Positions 1-13,571 of a stretch of DNA of 64,000 nt are shown here, one piece after another (within the stretch, counting starts at the first letter, position 1; every line of letters begins with the position of its first letter). The notes under the pieces are model-generated. The model did not search any database. It was not told the DNA's origin and saw nothing but the letters and a program-made list of their open reading frames with translations. The position numbers were made by a program, and so were the translations under genes. The DNA lies in NCBI RefSeq assembly GCF_963675165.1, contig NC_087384.1, positions 2,440,501-2,504,500 on the forward strand, read 5' to 3'. The DNA comes from Halichondria panicea (taxonomy: Eukaryota > Porifera > Demospongiae > Suberitida > Halichondriidae).

Positions 1-3000
1 CAGGACACAGAAACAAAATGGTACAGAATTAAATACTAACAGGGGTATGAGCAATTAAACACACCCTACTATTGTCTTTTTCAAAAACCACATACAGATG
101 GGCAATAAATGTCTCACATAGAGCGCACTTTGAATGACAACCAGGACATGACAGAGGAAACTCTATGACTAGCTAATCTCTGAGATGTGCACAGTTAGAT
201 ACACTCACCTCTGCTTGCATATCAACATTGGCTCCAGCATTGATTAGAAGTTCCACACACTTCAGGTGACCATTGAAACTGGCTGACAAGAGAGGGAACT
301 GACCCGACTGTACATGTAGTACATGATCAGTAGTATGTTACACCATAGATATATGTGTAGAACAATAAGAGGGATTAGAAACAAAAATGTTTACGTGAAA
401 CACTCCGCGTTATAGGGTGTGGCTAAAACTACAAAGGATTATATTTATAGTCAGCATGCTCATTACCCGTCTTGACTGCCATACAATGTGCTGTATACAT
501 AGAAATTGTGAAATTTATGTTAATTATCTAACTATTGCGTTCTGGCAAGGATCATGTGTATTTATTTAGGTATTGCAGATTTTATTGTTCCGAATCATCA
601 CAGAGGCCCGGGGACTTTTTGCTCATTCAACCCAACCCTACTATTAGCCCATGCACTGTGCTAATGATCTATCATTATGTGGCCAAAACGAAAGTGTATA
701 CTGTAGATCTATAAACTACACTAATTGTTGTGAGGATTGAGCTAGCTATACATATACTATTCGCCATGCTAGAGTTTCTAAAACAATCGTCCAGTCACAC
801 AGTTTCCTCTTCGCCATGTCCTGGTGATCTGTAATGTGCACAAACTAGTTTACTTACAAACTAATGTATAGAACAAATTCCTCAGATTCTGGGGAACTTG
901 TGCATTTGCACTATCACTTTGACAATAGATACCAAGCCCAGTTGTCGACATAGCGTTAATTTAGAGAGACTGAGGCTAATTTATTCATTACCCAAGATTG
1001 TGTAGATTATGTAGTGTTGTTAATGAGGTTCATCATTGCATGTGACGTCATGCGTCAATGTGTTTGGCTAGCTAGCTGCTGAAACTATTATACAATATCT
1101 TTAGCAACAAAAGCGGCTGGCTTAAAAACAAGGTTTTTTGCTGTTTAGGCCCTCAATAGATAGAGTATGTAAAACACAGAGGCCAAAAACCAAACCGTAG
1201 ACCTACATATCTATACAAAAAACAAACAACGCAAGTGTGGATTGGTCTGAATGTTTTGGTTCTAAAAGGTGCGCCACTATATCATATAATTTTTGGCACT
1301 GAAATCAATTACTGTAACTGACCTTGCTCTGAGTGTTGACTGTAGCCTTGGCTGCTAAGAGGACTCTCACCACCTCATCATGTCCATTTTGACAGGCTAT
1401 GTGGAGAGCAGTCCAGTTGTCCTGTATTAGAGTGAATATATACATTATTATATACAAGGAGCTTGCACGGTTTGAGCAAATATACACTTCACGTACTAGT
1501 TAATGCACCGTTGCAAGTATACCAGAAGTAATAATTAGTGGGCGTTCGGAAATTCCAGGCTCTTAAATGAATAGGACTATTCTTAGTGTAGTAGGTAGTT
1601 TATGCAGACGTTTCCTCCCGGAGGGACATTTAGGCTAATAACATAGAACACAACGAATATTCTTGCTGATCCATAAGATATAATACCAGCACAGATTTTA
1701 TCTAGGACGTACGTAATTGCCTTTCAAAAACCATATACAGTTGCGCAATTAACCTACATGTACATAGAAAAGTGAATGATGGGTAAAGATCACGATTCTT
1801 AAAAGCAAATAACATGCGCAGGTCCAGGACACAGAAACAATACTAACAGGGGTATGAGCAATTAAACACATCCTACTATTGTCTTTTTCAAAAACCACAT
1901 ACAGATGCGCAATAAATGTCTCACATAGATCGCACTTTGAATGACAACCAGGACATGACAGAGGAAACTCTATGACTAGCTAATCTCTGAGATGTGTACA
2001 GTTAGATACACTCACCTCTTCTTGCATATCAACATTGGCTCCAGCATTGATTAGAAGTTCCACACACTTTTGGTGACCATTGCAACTGGCTACCCAGAGA
2101 GGGGACTGACCCGACTGTACATGTAGTACATGATCAGTAGTATGTTACACCATAGATATATGTGTAGAACAATAAGAGGGATTAGAAACGAAAATGTTTA
2201 CGTGAAACACTCCGCGTTATAGGGTGTGGCTAATCAATGAAATCAATTACTGTAACTGACCTTGCTCTGAGTGTTGACTGTAGCCTTGGCTGCTAAGAGG
2301 ACTCTCACCACCTCATCATGTCCATTGCTACTGGCTACGTGGAGAGCAGTCCGGTTGTCCTGTATTAGAGTGAATATATACATTATTATATACAAGGAGC
2401 ATGCACAGCATGTTTGGGGTGAGCATGCGTGGTTTGAGCAAACACTTTACGTACTAGTTAATGCACAGTTGCAAGTATACCGGAAGTAATAATTAGTGGG
2501 CGTTCGGAAATTCTAGGCTCTTAAACAAATAGGACTATTCTTGTATTCTTAGTGTGTTATTAGTTCTTAGGTAGTTTATGCAGACATTTCTTTGTGGAGG
2601 GAGCAACTCATTTGGCCAAAAGTGAGAGTTTGCACAAAACCTATAGTCTTATACAGCTGACATTTCTATTTGTTATAGGCTAATAACATAGAACACAACG
2701 CTCCCTCTAGAGGAAATGTCTGCATAAGCCCTACTATAACAAGAATTAGGGAACGTTTAGGCAACAGTTTTAGGATAAGTAGGCTGCCACGTGCAGAAAT
2801 GCTAGAGTCAAAGTTCACTGAGGCTACTATTTAAGAGCGGCTACTAAATGTTTCATTTTGCTAGCAAGGGAGGCTACTATTTGAGTGCGGCCTCTGATCG
2901 AGCATATACGGTACATGTAATATTCTTACTGATCCATTTAAGAGACAATACCAGCACAGATTTTATCTAGGACGTACGTAATTGCCTTTCAAAAACCATA

Positions 3001-5858
3001 TACAGTTGCGCAATTAACCTACATGTACATAGAAAAGTGAATGATGGGTAAAGATCCCGATTCTTAAAAACAAATAACATGCGCAGGTCCAGGACACAGA
3101 AACAAAATGGTACAGAATTAAATACTAACAGGGGTATGAGCAATTAAACACACCCTACTATTGTCTTTTTCAAAAACCACATACAGATGGGCAATAAATG
3201 TCTCACATAGAGCGCACTTTGAATGACAACCAGGACATGACAGAGGAAACTCTATGACTAGCTAATCTCTGAGATGTGCACAGTTAGATACACTCACCTC
3301 TGCTTGCATATCAACATTGGCTCCAGCATTGATTAGAAGTTCCACACACTTCAGGTGACCATTGAAACTGGCTGACAAGAGAGGGAACTGACCCGACTGT
3401 ACATGTAGTACATGATCAGTAGTATGTTACACCATAGATATATGTGTAGAACAATAAGAGGGATTAGAAACAAAAATGTTTACGTGAAACACTCCGCGTT
3501 ATAGGGTGTGGCTAAAACTACAAAGGATTATATTTATAGTCAGCATGCTCATTACCCGTCTTGACTGCCATACAATGTGCTGTATACATAGAAATTGTGA
3601 AATTTATGTTAATTATCTAACTATTGCGTTCTGGCAAGGATCATGTGTATTTATTTAGGTATTGCAGATTTTATTGTTCCGAATCATCACAGAGGCCCGG
3701 GGACTTTTTGCTCATTCAACCCAACCCTACTATTAGCCCATGCACTGTGCTAATGATCTATCATTATGTGGCCAAAACGAAAGTGTATACTGTAGATCTA
3801 TAAACTACACTAATTGTTGTGAGGATTGAGCTAGCTATACATATACTATTCGCCATGCTAGAGTTTCTAAAACAATCGTCCAGTCACACAGTTTCCTCTT
3901 CGCCATGTCCTGGTGATCTGTAATGTGCACAAACTAGTTTACTTACAAACTAATGTATAGAACAAATTCCTCAGATTCTGGGGAACTTGTGCATTTGCAC
4001 TATCACTTTGACAATAGATACCAAGCCCAGTTGTCGACATAGCGTTAATTTAGAGAGACTGAGGCTAATTTATTCATTACCCAAGATTGTGTAGATTATG
4101 TAGTGTTGTTAATGAGGTTCATCATTGCATGTGACGTCATGCGTCAATGTGTTTGGCTAGCTAGCTGCTGAAACTATTATACAATATCTTTAGCAACAAA
4201 AGCGGCTGGCTTAAAAACAAGGTTTTTTGCTGTTTAGGCCCTCAATAGATAGAGTATGTAAAACACAGAGGCCAAAAACCAAACCGTAGACCTACATATC
4301 TATACAAAAAACAAACAACGCAAGTGTGGATTGGTCTGAATGTTTTGGTTCTAAAAGGTGCGCCACTATATCATATAATTTTTGGCTCTGAAATCAATTA
4401 CTGTAACTGACCTTGTTCTGAGTGTTGACTGTAGCCTTGGCTGCTAAGAGGACCCTCACCACCTCATCATGTCCATTGCTACTGGCTGCGTGGAGAGCAG
4501 TAAAGTTGTTCTGTATTAGAGTGAATATATACATTATTATATACAAGGAGCTTGCACGGTTTGAGCAAATACACTTTACGTACTAGTTAATGCACCGTTG
4601 CAAGTATACCGGAAGTAATAATTAGTGGGCGTTCGGAAATTCCAGGCTCTTAAATGAATAGGACTATTCTTAGTGTAGTAGGTAGTTTATGCAGATATTT
4701 CCTCCCAGAGGGACATTTAGGCTAATAACATAGAACACAACGAATATTCTTGCTGATCCATAAGATATAATATCAGCACAGATTTTATCTAGGACGTACG
4801 TAATTGCCTTTCAAAAACCATATACAGTTGCGCAATTAACCTACATGTACATAGAAAAGTGAATGATGGGTAAAGATCACGATTCTTAAAAGCAAATAAC
4901 ATGCGCAGAAACAATACTAACAGGGGTATGAGCAATTAAACACACCCTACTATTGTCTTTTTCAAAAACCACATACAGATGGGCAATAAATGTCTCACAT
5001 AGAGCGCACTTTGAATGACAACCAGGACATGACAGAGGAAACTCTATGACTAGCTAATCTCTGAGATGTGTACAGTTAGATACACTCACCTCTTCTTGCA
5101 TATCAACATTGGCTCCAGCATCGATTAGAAGTTCCACACACTTCAGGTGACCATCGTAACTGGCTGCCCAGAGAGGGAACTGACCCGACTGTACATGTAG
5201 TACATGATCAGTAGTATGTTACACCATAGATATATGTGTAGAACAATAAGAGGGATTAGAAATGAAAATGTTTACGTGAAACACTCCGCGTTATAGGGTG
5301 TGGCTAATCAATGAAATCAATTACTGTAACTGACCTTGCTCTGAGTGTTGACTGTAGCCTTGGCTGCTAAGAGGACTCTCACCACCTCATCATGTCCATT
5401 GCTACTGGCTACGTGGAGAGCAGTCTGGTTGTCCTGTATTAGAGTGAATATATACATTATTATATACAAGGAGCATGCACAGCATGTTTGGGGTGAGCAT
5501 GCGTGGTTTGAGCAAATACACTTTACGTACTAGTTAATGCACCGTTGCAAGTATACCGGAAGTAATAATTAGTGGGCGTTAGAAAATTCTAGGCTCTTAA
5601 ACAAATAGGACTATTCTTGTATTCTTAGTGTGTTATTAGTTCTTAGGTAGTTTATGCGGACATTTCTTCGTGGAGGGAGCCACTCATTTGGCCAAAAGTG
5701 AGAGTTTGCACAAAACCTATAGTCTTATACAGCTGACATTTCTATTTGTTATAGGCTAATAACATAGAACACAACGCTCCCTCTAGAGGAAATGTCTGCA
5801 TAAGCCCTACTATAACAAGAATTAAGGAACGTTTAGGCAACAGTTTTAGGATAAGTAG
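1..5858. repeat. Nested tandem duplication carrying ankyrin exons
   Basis: Four consecutive units are visible: a long unit (1-1825), a short unit (1826-3089), a long unit (3090 to about 4904) and a short unit (about 4905-5858). Position 1 realigns at 3090, so the long-short pair was duplicated with a period of 3089 bp. From 1 to about 1300 I see essentially no difference from 3090-4389. Long units hold about 870 bp (about 424-1298) that short units lack. Each unit carries two minus-strand ankyrin exons. The near identity suggests a recent duplication, gene conversion, or an assembly duplication. Confidence 0.93.
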
Positions 5859-7047
5859 CTATAAACTGAATTTTTACACATTAAAAAACGTGGGCGTGGC
5901 TGCGTAATAGCTGATTCAGAGGCCGCTCTTGTATAAAGGCCTCAACCAAGTAGTAACCTCCCTACAGCCGGCCCATTTTCAGTGCAATAGAAGCCGCTCT
6001 CAAATTGTAACCTCAGCGAACTTTGAGGCTGCATGGCAACCATGATTCTAAGGTAGCAGCTAGCTAGGTAGCAGCTTGATAGAAAGACTTTCTCATGGCA
6101 GAGTTCGAGTTTGTGCTAAAAAGAACTTTTCATGACAATGAATTATAAAAGAAGAGAGGGCATGCAACTCACTATCTAGTACACGTAGCTAGCAGAATAC
6201 CGTACAGCGCGAAATTTTCGAGGGGCTTAATTTTCGCGGATTTCGTGGGTTAGCAATCCTATACGAAAATAAAGTCCTTGTTCTTTAATTAGAATTATCT
6301 GTTATAACGTGCAAAGATTTAAAAGCGTGGCTTCCGATATAAGCAGTCATTCCGCAAACATTATGCAACGAAATATGCTTTTAGAGGCCAATCCACTAAA
6401 AATATAAGGCTGGGGCTAATAAACGCCTCTCTTGTGAAACATTTAGTAGCCGCGGGCCTTGATCAAGCATATATATGCATAGTAATTAAAGGTCCCAGTC
6501 CTTAGACTCGCAAGCCAGCACACGAAAGGAGACTGGAAACTCCGTCAAACCCCGTGTAGAGACTCGTGTAACGTTTGCCACAATGTTTGTGGCAACTCAA
6601 GTGGCTAGACCGTACCACATCACCGCATGCGGTTACCACAAGATTGATAGTTACCTTGACTGCATGCACCACCATAATTATTATAACCATATATAGGCAT
6701 TAGCATGCAAGTTGTTTTTGTAGTGTACATGTAGTCTATAGCTAGCTAAGCATCACGTGCAGTAGACTGACGTTAAGAAAGCCACAGCCACTTAGAATCT
6801 TATCTGATATGCTGTCCCACACAATATTTTACACTGAGTTTGACCAGTCTGCTGTTTGCCGTGTAACAAACAGACGGCTCGCGAGTCTATCCTATAATAA
6901 ACCTGTCATTTAGAGCATCATGTGATACCACTACACCACACATGCATTGAACCTCACCTCATCTGCCTGGTTTGGATCCGCCCCTCCTTCTAATGCCAAC
7001 TGAACCACACCCACATCACCCGTCTTGCAAGCTTCCATTAATAATGA
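209..7047 (-). CDS. Ankyrin-repeat protein, partial, at least nine exons (continues off the left edge)
   Basis: Exons on the minus strand, 5' to 3': 6958-7047, 5335-5433, 5090-5188, 4412-4510, 3298-3396, 2261-2359, 2016-2114, 1323-1421 and 209-307. The last eight are each exactly 99 nt, phase 0 at both ends, flanked by AG and GTGAGT or GTCAGT, and code for one 33-residue ankyrin repeat each. There are two alternating types: type A begins SGQ and contains NGHLKCVELLINAGANVD, type B begins DN and contains NGHDEVVRVLLAAKATVN. Exon 6958-7047 codes for a more divergent 30-residue repeat (SLLMEACKTGDVGVVQLALE...). Ankyrin repeats are protein-interaction scaffolds. Because every exon is phase 0, repeats can be added, lost or skipped without breaking the frame. 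The C-terminus lies outside the window. The death-domain exon upstream probably belongs to the same gene, but the joining exon was not found. Confidence 0.85.
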
Positions 7048-7159
7048 CTGGAAAGATATTAAGATATCGTTTAATACTGTACAAAAACTGGCCAACTGAA
7101 TGGAATCAGGAATACGTACATAGACATGTAATACAAGTGACTCACCATCTCTGGATTTA

Positions 7160-8490
7160 GATCTAACTTTCAGAGTGACTTATAATTATACTGCATCCTC
7201 AGTCGAGTCACGATCACTCACTGGTACATGCATGATGTACACACTCACTGGTACATGGTACTACGTACCTGGTCTCTAGCTAGCTCTACAGATCTCAGCA
7301 TGAAAATCATCCCATTTGGTCTGGGGGCGTATCATCTCAGGTGATGCTACCTCCATTTGGCATGCGCAAGAGCTTTTTATGGTGATCGAGCATGCACCTA
7401 CAAAGCCTCGATTCCAGGCAGATTAAATTAATCGGCCTTGAATCGAGGCTAGCACCTACGTATAATACTGCAGTTCAAAATTTAATACAGATGAAAATGG
7501 GCTAGCTTGCAATTGGTTCACATACTAGAAAAAGTAAATTTTTATTGAATAAAATGTCGTGACATAATTTACAAATTACAATAATTTACAAATTAGTAGT
7601 CTACGTTTAGGAGCATAAAATTAATGACAATATCTTCAATCGGGACAGAACCGCGTGCAAAAATGTTAGACTCATGGTAGGGTCGTTTTGCGGCTATTAT
7701 TTTTAATTTGTCTTATGAATGTTGAATGGAAAGTTAATTTGGAAGTCAGATAGAGATGAGCGTTAATTAAGGCCACTGTTAGTTGCATACTTGTTTCAGA
7801 TCAACCTCCCTCCTCGGTTTTGCTCACCTGGTCTTTCAACCTATTTTCAAGATTCAAGGTCAATCTTCGAAAACCTTATATAGATAGTGCATCGAGTATG
7901 CATGAATGATTCATTGCCTCAATTTAGGACAAACCTGCAAAAGTTCATTAGATTCGAGGTATAATTATATAGGATCCGTCATCGTTTTTAAGCCGCGGCT
8001 ATTATCTGCCACATCGCTATTTCGGCCTAGCTGCACTGTCTAAGGGTGACCGAGTCTACTGTTCTCATTCAATTTACATAGCAGTGCAGTAAGTAATATA
8101 TAGCGTACAAGAATAATACATGCAATCAATCTGATATATTTAATAATTATGGGATATCGAAACATTTCAACAATTTACACAAAACACAACATACACAACC
8201 ACACATAGTGATAAAGCTGATCTAAGGGTTCTGTTCAGGCATCTCTACAGTCCATGGAGAGCTGTATTATGTGCACCTCCTCACAGCTCCTATATATGCA
8301 TGGAGGCAATAAAGAATGAGTTATTGGATGGTACAACCGCAACCTATCAATGACAGGTGGGTGCAGGGCATACATCTGTTAGGCTAGACACACTGAGTGT
8401 GCATGAGTGGTAGACCATGGGCATAGGACACAAAGTTTGCAATGTAACATTAAAATACCACACATGATGTACACAATAATATTATTATCT
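7160..8490. other. Intron or intergenic DNA of the minus-strand gene
   Basis: No convincing exon was seen. There is a short inverted repeat around a clipped stem (about 7397-7450, arms containing GCCTCGATTC and GAATCGAGGC). At about 7970-8060 there is a segment ('agccgcggctatt') that recurs near 39110-39200. Any exon linking the death domain to the ankyrin repeats would have to lie here. Confidence 0.4.
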
Positions 8491-8499
8491 TGAGCTCAC

Positions 8500-8838
8500 C
8501 TTTGAGGATCGAGGTCAGATATAACTTGTGCAGCAATCGCCTCTTTCTTCATCTCTCTAACATCTCCAGAAGGGCCCTGAATGTCGCTTGTGAAGGCTTC
8601 TTTCTTTTCCAGATTTCAAACACTTGATCATAGCTATAGGTGGTTATACTGTCAATTTTCTTCAACCGAACATCAGTTTGCTCGCCAGGGGTTAATTCCA
8701 ACGCATCAACATAGAGTTCCACATTATCAAAGCAGGCAGCCAAATATGATACATCTTTTTGTTGGATTTCCCCGTCACCCAGTTGATTTGTGAAATAGAG
8801 CATGAGTTGACGTTTGCCCAGCAACTGCCGTTGATGAG
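8500..8838 (-). CDS. Death-domain exon, probably 5' part of the ankyrin gene, with a 1-nt frameshift
   Basis: The exon lies between a CTACAG acceptor (exon starts at 8838) and a CAAAG/GTGAGC donor (exon ends at 8500). It codes for a six-helix death-fold pattern: a leading LMLYFTNQL helix, DVSYLAACF, a DALELTPGE turn, YSYDQVFEIWKRKK, then SQATFRALLEMLER. The W-K-x(4)-AT-x-x-x-L-L signature is typical of death domains, which assemble signalling complexes by homotypic contacts. The frame reaches TGA at 8549-8551, but the next frame continues naturally with KKEAIAAQVISDL up to the donor, so one base appears to be missing near 8550. This is either a disabling mutation, a sequencing error, or a real C-terminus in one splice form. 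Death-domain plus ankyrin architectures are common in sponges and cnidarians. Confidence 0.72.
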
Positions 8839-8839
8839 C

Positions 8840-10072
8840 TGTAGCTATTCACTGGTTGCATGAGCACGCGCAAATCCTACACTATGGAATGAAACTTAAA
8901 ATAACACACTCATGCATATCCCGTTATAATTATGATACAACAACAAAACAACCAATACACACACTAGTCGTGACGACAAAGAGCGAGTGAAAGAGGCGTG
9001 AAACTATACTCTACTTGACAAGAAGGACGAGTCCACTTTATACCTCACATAAATTAAAATTTGTGCGGTCTATTACACGGGACCTAAATATAATTATGAA
9101 AGCACCGTGGATGCTGATGCCTCGATGGGGAGGCATAAAATATGAAGCTATAGATATTATCGATTTTACAAGTCAAAAAGTGGTAAATGATCGACTACGA
9201 TTGTTGCTAAAAAGATGCCAAAAGTTTAAAGTAATGGCTACAGCATGAAACAGCTCAGTGCAGCTTTTTTCTCACTCTTGCAGCTACTAATAGCTATAGC
9301 GTTTTGGTGCTACTAAGTAGAGTAGCAACACTCCATGGACAAATTTTGCTACGCAACTGTTCTGAAAGGCTACAATGGCATTCCAAGTAAGCCCACATAT
9401 TAATTATACAACTCAAGAAAGAAGCATTATTTTGCAAATCCACATATTGTAATCGCGACTAGAAACTCTTACGTGCACTCACTAAGCAACTGTAACACTC
9501 TACTCACACACACAACACACACTTATAGTCTAAGACTATACGTACCATAATTATACCTCGCTGCTGTTATAATGACACTAACTGAACACGTTGAATGCTC
9601 CAAAACGTATGGCAATAATTATTATTGTGTTATAATTATGATGGATTGGCCGGTAGCTATAAAGAGGGCGTGAGTGACAACATTCCCTGGCAAGCTCACA
9701 AATGATAATATTTGGGCAGCTGACCAATTTTGTAACAAGAAGACATTCTACATCTTAAAAGTACAACACAGACGTCTAGTTAAACAATGAAAGTTTGAGG
9801 AATGTGCGAGTTTGGCAATGAATACGAATGTTTATTGCAGCTCAATAGACAGTTATTATAAGCATGCAGTGCAAACTTGACGGCTGCATGTACAAGTGTG
9901 AGTATAGACAACAGTGTTGCTGGTGTGCATCATTAACTAGATACAGTGTGTTTTACTACGACATTGACAGCTTTAAAGACTAAAAAAAAGTTGAAGTTAA
10001 TAACTAGTCGAAGCTAGCGATTATCAAATCAAGAGTTAATAGCTACGCAGATCAGTTAGCATTGTATACAAA
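8840..10072. other. Intergenic region between the minus-strand gene and OAS-A
   Basis: The two genes are divergently arranged, so this interval should hold both promoters. About 9240-9480 is a minus-strand copy of repeat family A (see 22425-23375). A related piece with 'gaggcatcagca' and 'cggtgctttca' lies at about 9080-9150. No convincing coding exon was recognised. Confidence 0.5.
9240..9480 (-). repeat. Repeat family A copy, reverse orientation
   Basis: Reverse-strand match to the units at 22425-23375: it shares the 'ctcactcttgcagctac' block, 'actaagtagagtagcaac', and the end with 'caaatccac'. No open frame or terminal inverted repeat was seen. The nature of the element is unknown. Confidence 0.7.
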
Positions 10073-12959
10073 ATGGCAGAGAGGTGCTCACCAGTGGTTG
10101 ACATGACAATAGAAGAGGCCCTAGAAATAATGGAAGCTATGATGGATCTGCTTAAGGTACGTATATAAGAAATAACTGTTAGTGAACAAATGTATTTTAT
10201 CAATTCTGCCTCGCAGGCAATGCAAAGAGTTACGTATAAGTACAATATACAAGTTTCACTGCAAACACCATAGATACATGTCAAGCGCTTTAGCTGATTA
10301 AGAATTTGAACACAAAGCAACTAATTTTAAAGACATTAACTCAGCAATAATGCACAGAAACTTTTGAGATTATTCTATAGCACAAACTGACTTCTTACCT
10401 CTAATAGATAATTATAGTTATCATACACGATATAATATATAACATATAGTGCAAAATTTTCGAGGTTGTCGTGCACGAAATCTTTCTGCTATAATGTGTA
10501 AATATTAAAGGCGTGGCTTCCAGTAAGCAATCAACCCACGAACGTTATGCAACGAAATGCTTTTAGAGGCCTTTCTACAAAAAAATATAGTGCCTCGAAC
10601 ATTTTGCACTATATATACAGGTATACTTTTATGTTAGTGACCATTTTCAGCAAAAGTTGCCTGTAAGGTGCGGCCTACGAGTACCGGAGATAGTACTAGG
10701 AGGGTCGCTAGGCACAAGGACAGAGTTACCAGAACAATACGATGCTGACATCATCATATACTCACCAGGTATATATATACCATGCAGAGGCTTATTACCA
10801 TAACCACCTGTTTTTTCAAGCAGTTAAAAGAGTTTTGTCGACAATTTAACTCTGCATATAGCTACATTTCAACGCTAACCCTCTCACAGACATCACAATT
10901 AAGGAGGTGATAAGGAATGGCTATGGACTCTGGCTAAACCAGATCAATCAGTTAATGCACTCGGAGAAAGACCTAGCTGAGGGGTTCGAATTCCATGCCC
11001 TCACAGACAAGGGGTTGCAATTCACATTTGAGGGGATTGAGATTGAGATTATGGTCAGTCCAAATTGGAGAAAGCCAGCTGACTTCTACACCTTCCTAGA
11101 GACTTTGAGACCAGCACACAGAAAATTGTGAGTTGGTGCTAATTGGCAGGTAATTTATTATTACGCTTTGGTCTGTCTTTGTATAGGTTTACTCAGTGTG
11201 CTGCAAAATGGCAGATCCAGTTTCTAAAAAATCAAGCTACTCGGGTGAGAAAGAGACCGTTTACTATACTATAGGTGTCTTATATGTGAAAGTATAGGAG
11301 ACGTTTTAGTCTTGCTTACAAGCATGATTATGAGAAAGCAGTTCTGCCATTACAGATAATTTCATTAATACATGAAAAAAGTATCATCACTATGATTATA
11401 ATAAAATTAATGCAGTGTGAGTTTTGTTGTTTATCCCATTTAGAGAGGTAATTTTTGTCGTGAGTTCATTCGTCGAGCAAAGGCATGGCGTGCGCTCAAG
11501 TGGAGGCAGTGTACGGGGGGACGAGGGAGGCCCTCCTCCTATCTGCTCTCCCTCCTGGTCATCCACGCCTACGAGAATGCTCACAAGACACTGGGCGTGT
11601 TCTCCACACTCAGTCCAGAGACACTAGCACAACAGTGAGTGGGCGGGTAGAGAGGTAACCAAGGGTACAATGGGCACAATGTACATCAATGAGTGCATGG
11701 GTGAATAAGGGAGGTATATATAGCTAAGTACATGCATGCATGTACAGTTAGTGGGCAGGTAAGGAAGTAACTATGAGAGCATAGTATATATATAGGCCTA
11801 GCTAATAATTACATAAATCGAAAACATACAACTGTATAATATATATAATTTATATACAACATAATTATATACATTGCCTATAAATTATATTTCTGCAACT
11901 TTAAGTGCTATAATTATAGCTGATTACTTACTAAAAAGTATTAATAAATGAACAAAATTAATTGTTTATACAATGTACATATGGTAGCAATCACTGATTT
12001 GCACCAACTGCATGTAATGAAATTACTTGCAGTGCCACAGAAGAGCTAAAGAGTATTGTATACAACTGTGACAAAGTCAAGTGAGTTATAGCCGGTTATT
12101 CATTTAACATAAAGGCGACAAGCTGTTGCTATAACAGTATATAAAGTGGAACCTCGGCTACTCGACTTGTCATATTCAGTTCACCACGATATAATCATGT
12201 TCAACTAATAATCAGAAAACGAGCGAGTCCATTAAATATGCATGCGCATTATATCTGTTACCATGCTGCATGCACCATGCATGGAGACATATTTTCTGCG
12301 CATGTGCAGACGACCACATACACTAAATTTGCACTGCTGTTTGTTAAGTGGGTAGATAAAGGCGTAGTTTATCCATTCGATTATCCGGTATATAATTATT
12401 CAGATATCTGGCCTGCCTCTGGAAATTAAGGTGTCCGGATATTCAAGTGAAGTACAACCTGTGCCTTAATCTTATAAAGTGAACCAAGCTCTTTTCTACA
12501 GTAAAATTTGTAGACGTGTGCCTTGGCTAGTTATTGTAGCAGGATAGACTCACTTAACCAAATTGATAATCTTTGCACAACTGAACTTTACATAAGATCA
12601 ACTGCTGTTACATAGTTCCTATGACATCATACATGACATCATACACTGTTATATTATAAATAGTACCAACTGTCACAAAATTAATCCCCCCCTACGCACG
12701 CACGCACGCACACACACACATACACACGTGCAGCATATACTGGGAGCAGTGCTACGCTATGAAGCAGTACCCTACCCTAGTTCCCCCGAGGGCACCTCGC
12801 ATCATTGACCCGGCTAACCCCACACATAATCTGTACCTTACAGGGCTCGCAAATTTTGAGCCCTACAAAAGGTGTGGAGAATACGACACTGGGACGGGGG
12901 ATTGGAGTTCTCTAATCAGAAACATTGGAACGCTAGACTTAAGTAAACCAGTAGAATGA
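10073..12959 (+). CDS. OAS: OAS-A: 2'-5'-oligoadenylate synthetase-like, intact, 320 aa
   Basis: Seven exons: 10073-10156, 10651-10768, 10890-11127, 11187-11244, 11444-11634, 12033-12080, 12734-12959. All junctions are GT/AG and phases agree (963 nt including stop). OAS enzymes polymerise ATP into 2'-5'-linked oligoadenylates that activate RNase L-type effectors in vertebrates. Exon 2 has the nucleotidyltransferase loop GGSLG and D-A-D (about residues 59 and 61). Exon 5 has the REFIRRAKAWR helix and a PSSYLLSLLVIHAYE core. Exon 7 has the OAS1-C signature RIIDPANPTHNLY, followed by a GDWSSLI helix. The third metal-binding aspartate position, present as V-D-L in sister copies, is Glu here (IEIEIMVSP, about residue 120), so activity is uncertain. 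The start is the ATG at 10073, which gives the short N-terminal exon seen in the sister copies. It is the first gene of the array and is divergent from the death-domain gene. Confidence 0.92.
12146..12460. repeat. Degenerate pogo/Tigger-like MITE in OAS-A intron 6
   Basis: It begins with GTGGAACCTCGG, and its interior (about 12320-12390) is the reverse complement of the element at 35663-35953 ('ttgataaacagcagtgcc' block). The right end is decayed. Confidence 0.5.
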
Positions 12960-13571
12960 ATATAATTATCACAGCGTAATTGTGTCTATAACTATTCTAT
13001 CGAAAAAATTAACACGCGAATAGGGGTGTTTCACCATGCAGTATACGTGGGTGTGATTTCAATATAAAAAATATTAGCCTGCATGGGGGCCAGACCTTTT
13101 CTCAGAGGGGTGAGCGGCCGAGGGGCAAGAGAAGAAAAGGTATGTAGACTCTTGCAGCAGTCCATGTACCTACATGCTCTTGGAATCATTATCTATCTAC
13201 ATATTCACCTACAACGTAAATACATGCAAGAGACTGAGTCGAGTCGCAGCCAGTAGGCTACTCAGTGGCTGCGAGTAGCTAGCTAGCGAGTTTAAGAGTA
13301 TGGTAAAGTCAAAACTAACATTTAGTAACGAGTATTAAGCTTATAGATCTATACATACACAGTATACAGTGTGAAGGCATGATCTCAGTCATGGAATAAT
13401 AGTATAAATTGTCAGTACAGTTTGATCCCTAAAAACTCCTTTCCATTCAATACCAGATGACATCCACCGCCGTTCTTTAGAAACTTGTCAGACACTGAGT
13501 GGCTATATAGGTATCCACCATGGGATGACTGGACAAGAGCCAGGAGAATCAGAGCTTTCATGAGCTTCATC

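Noticed and set aside
1..5858. CRISPR-like or satellite array
   Set aside because: Units are 1.2-1.8 kb and contain ankyrin exons; no short regularly spaced repeats.
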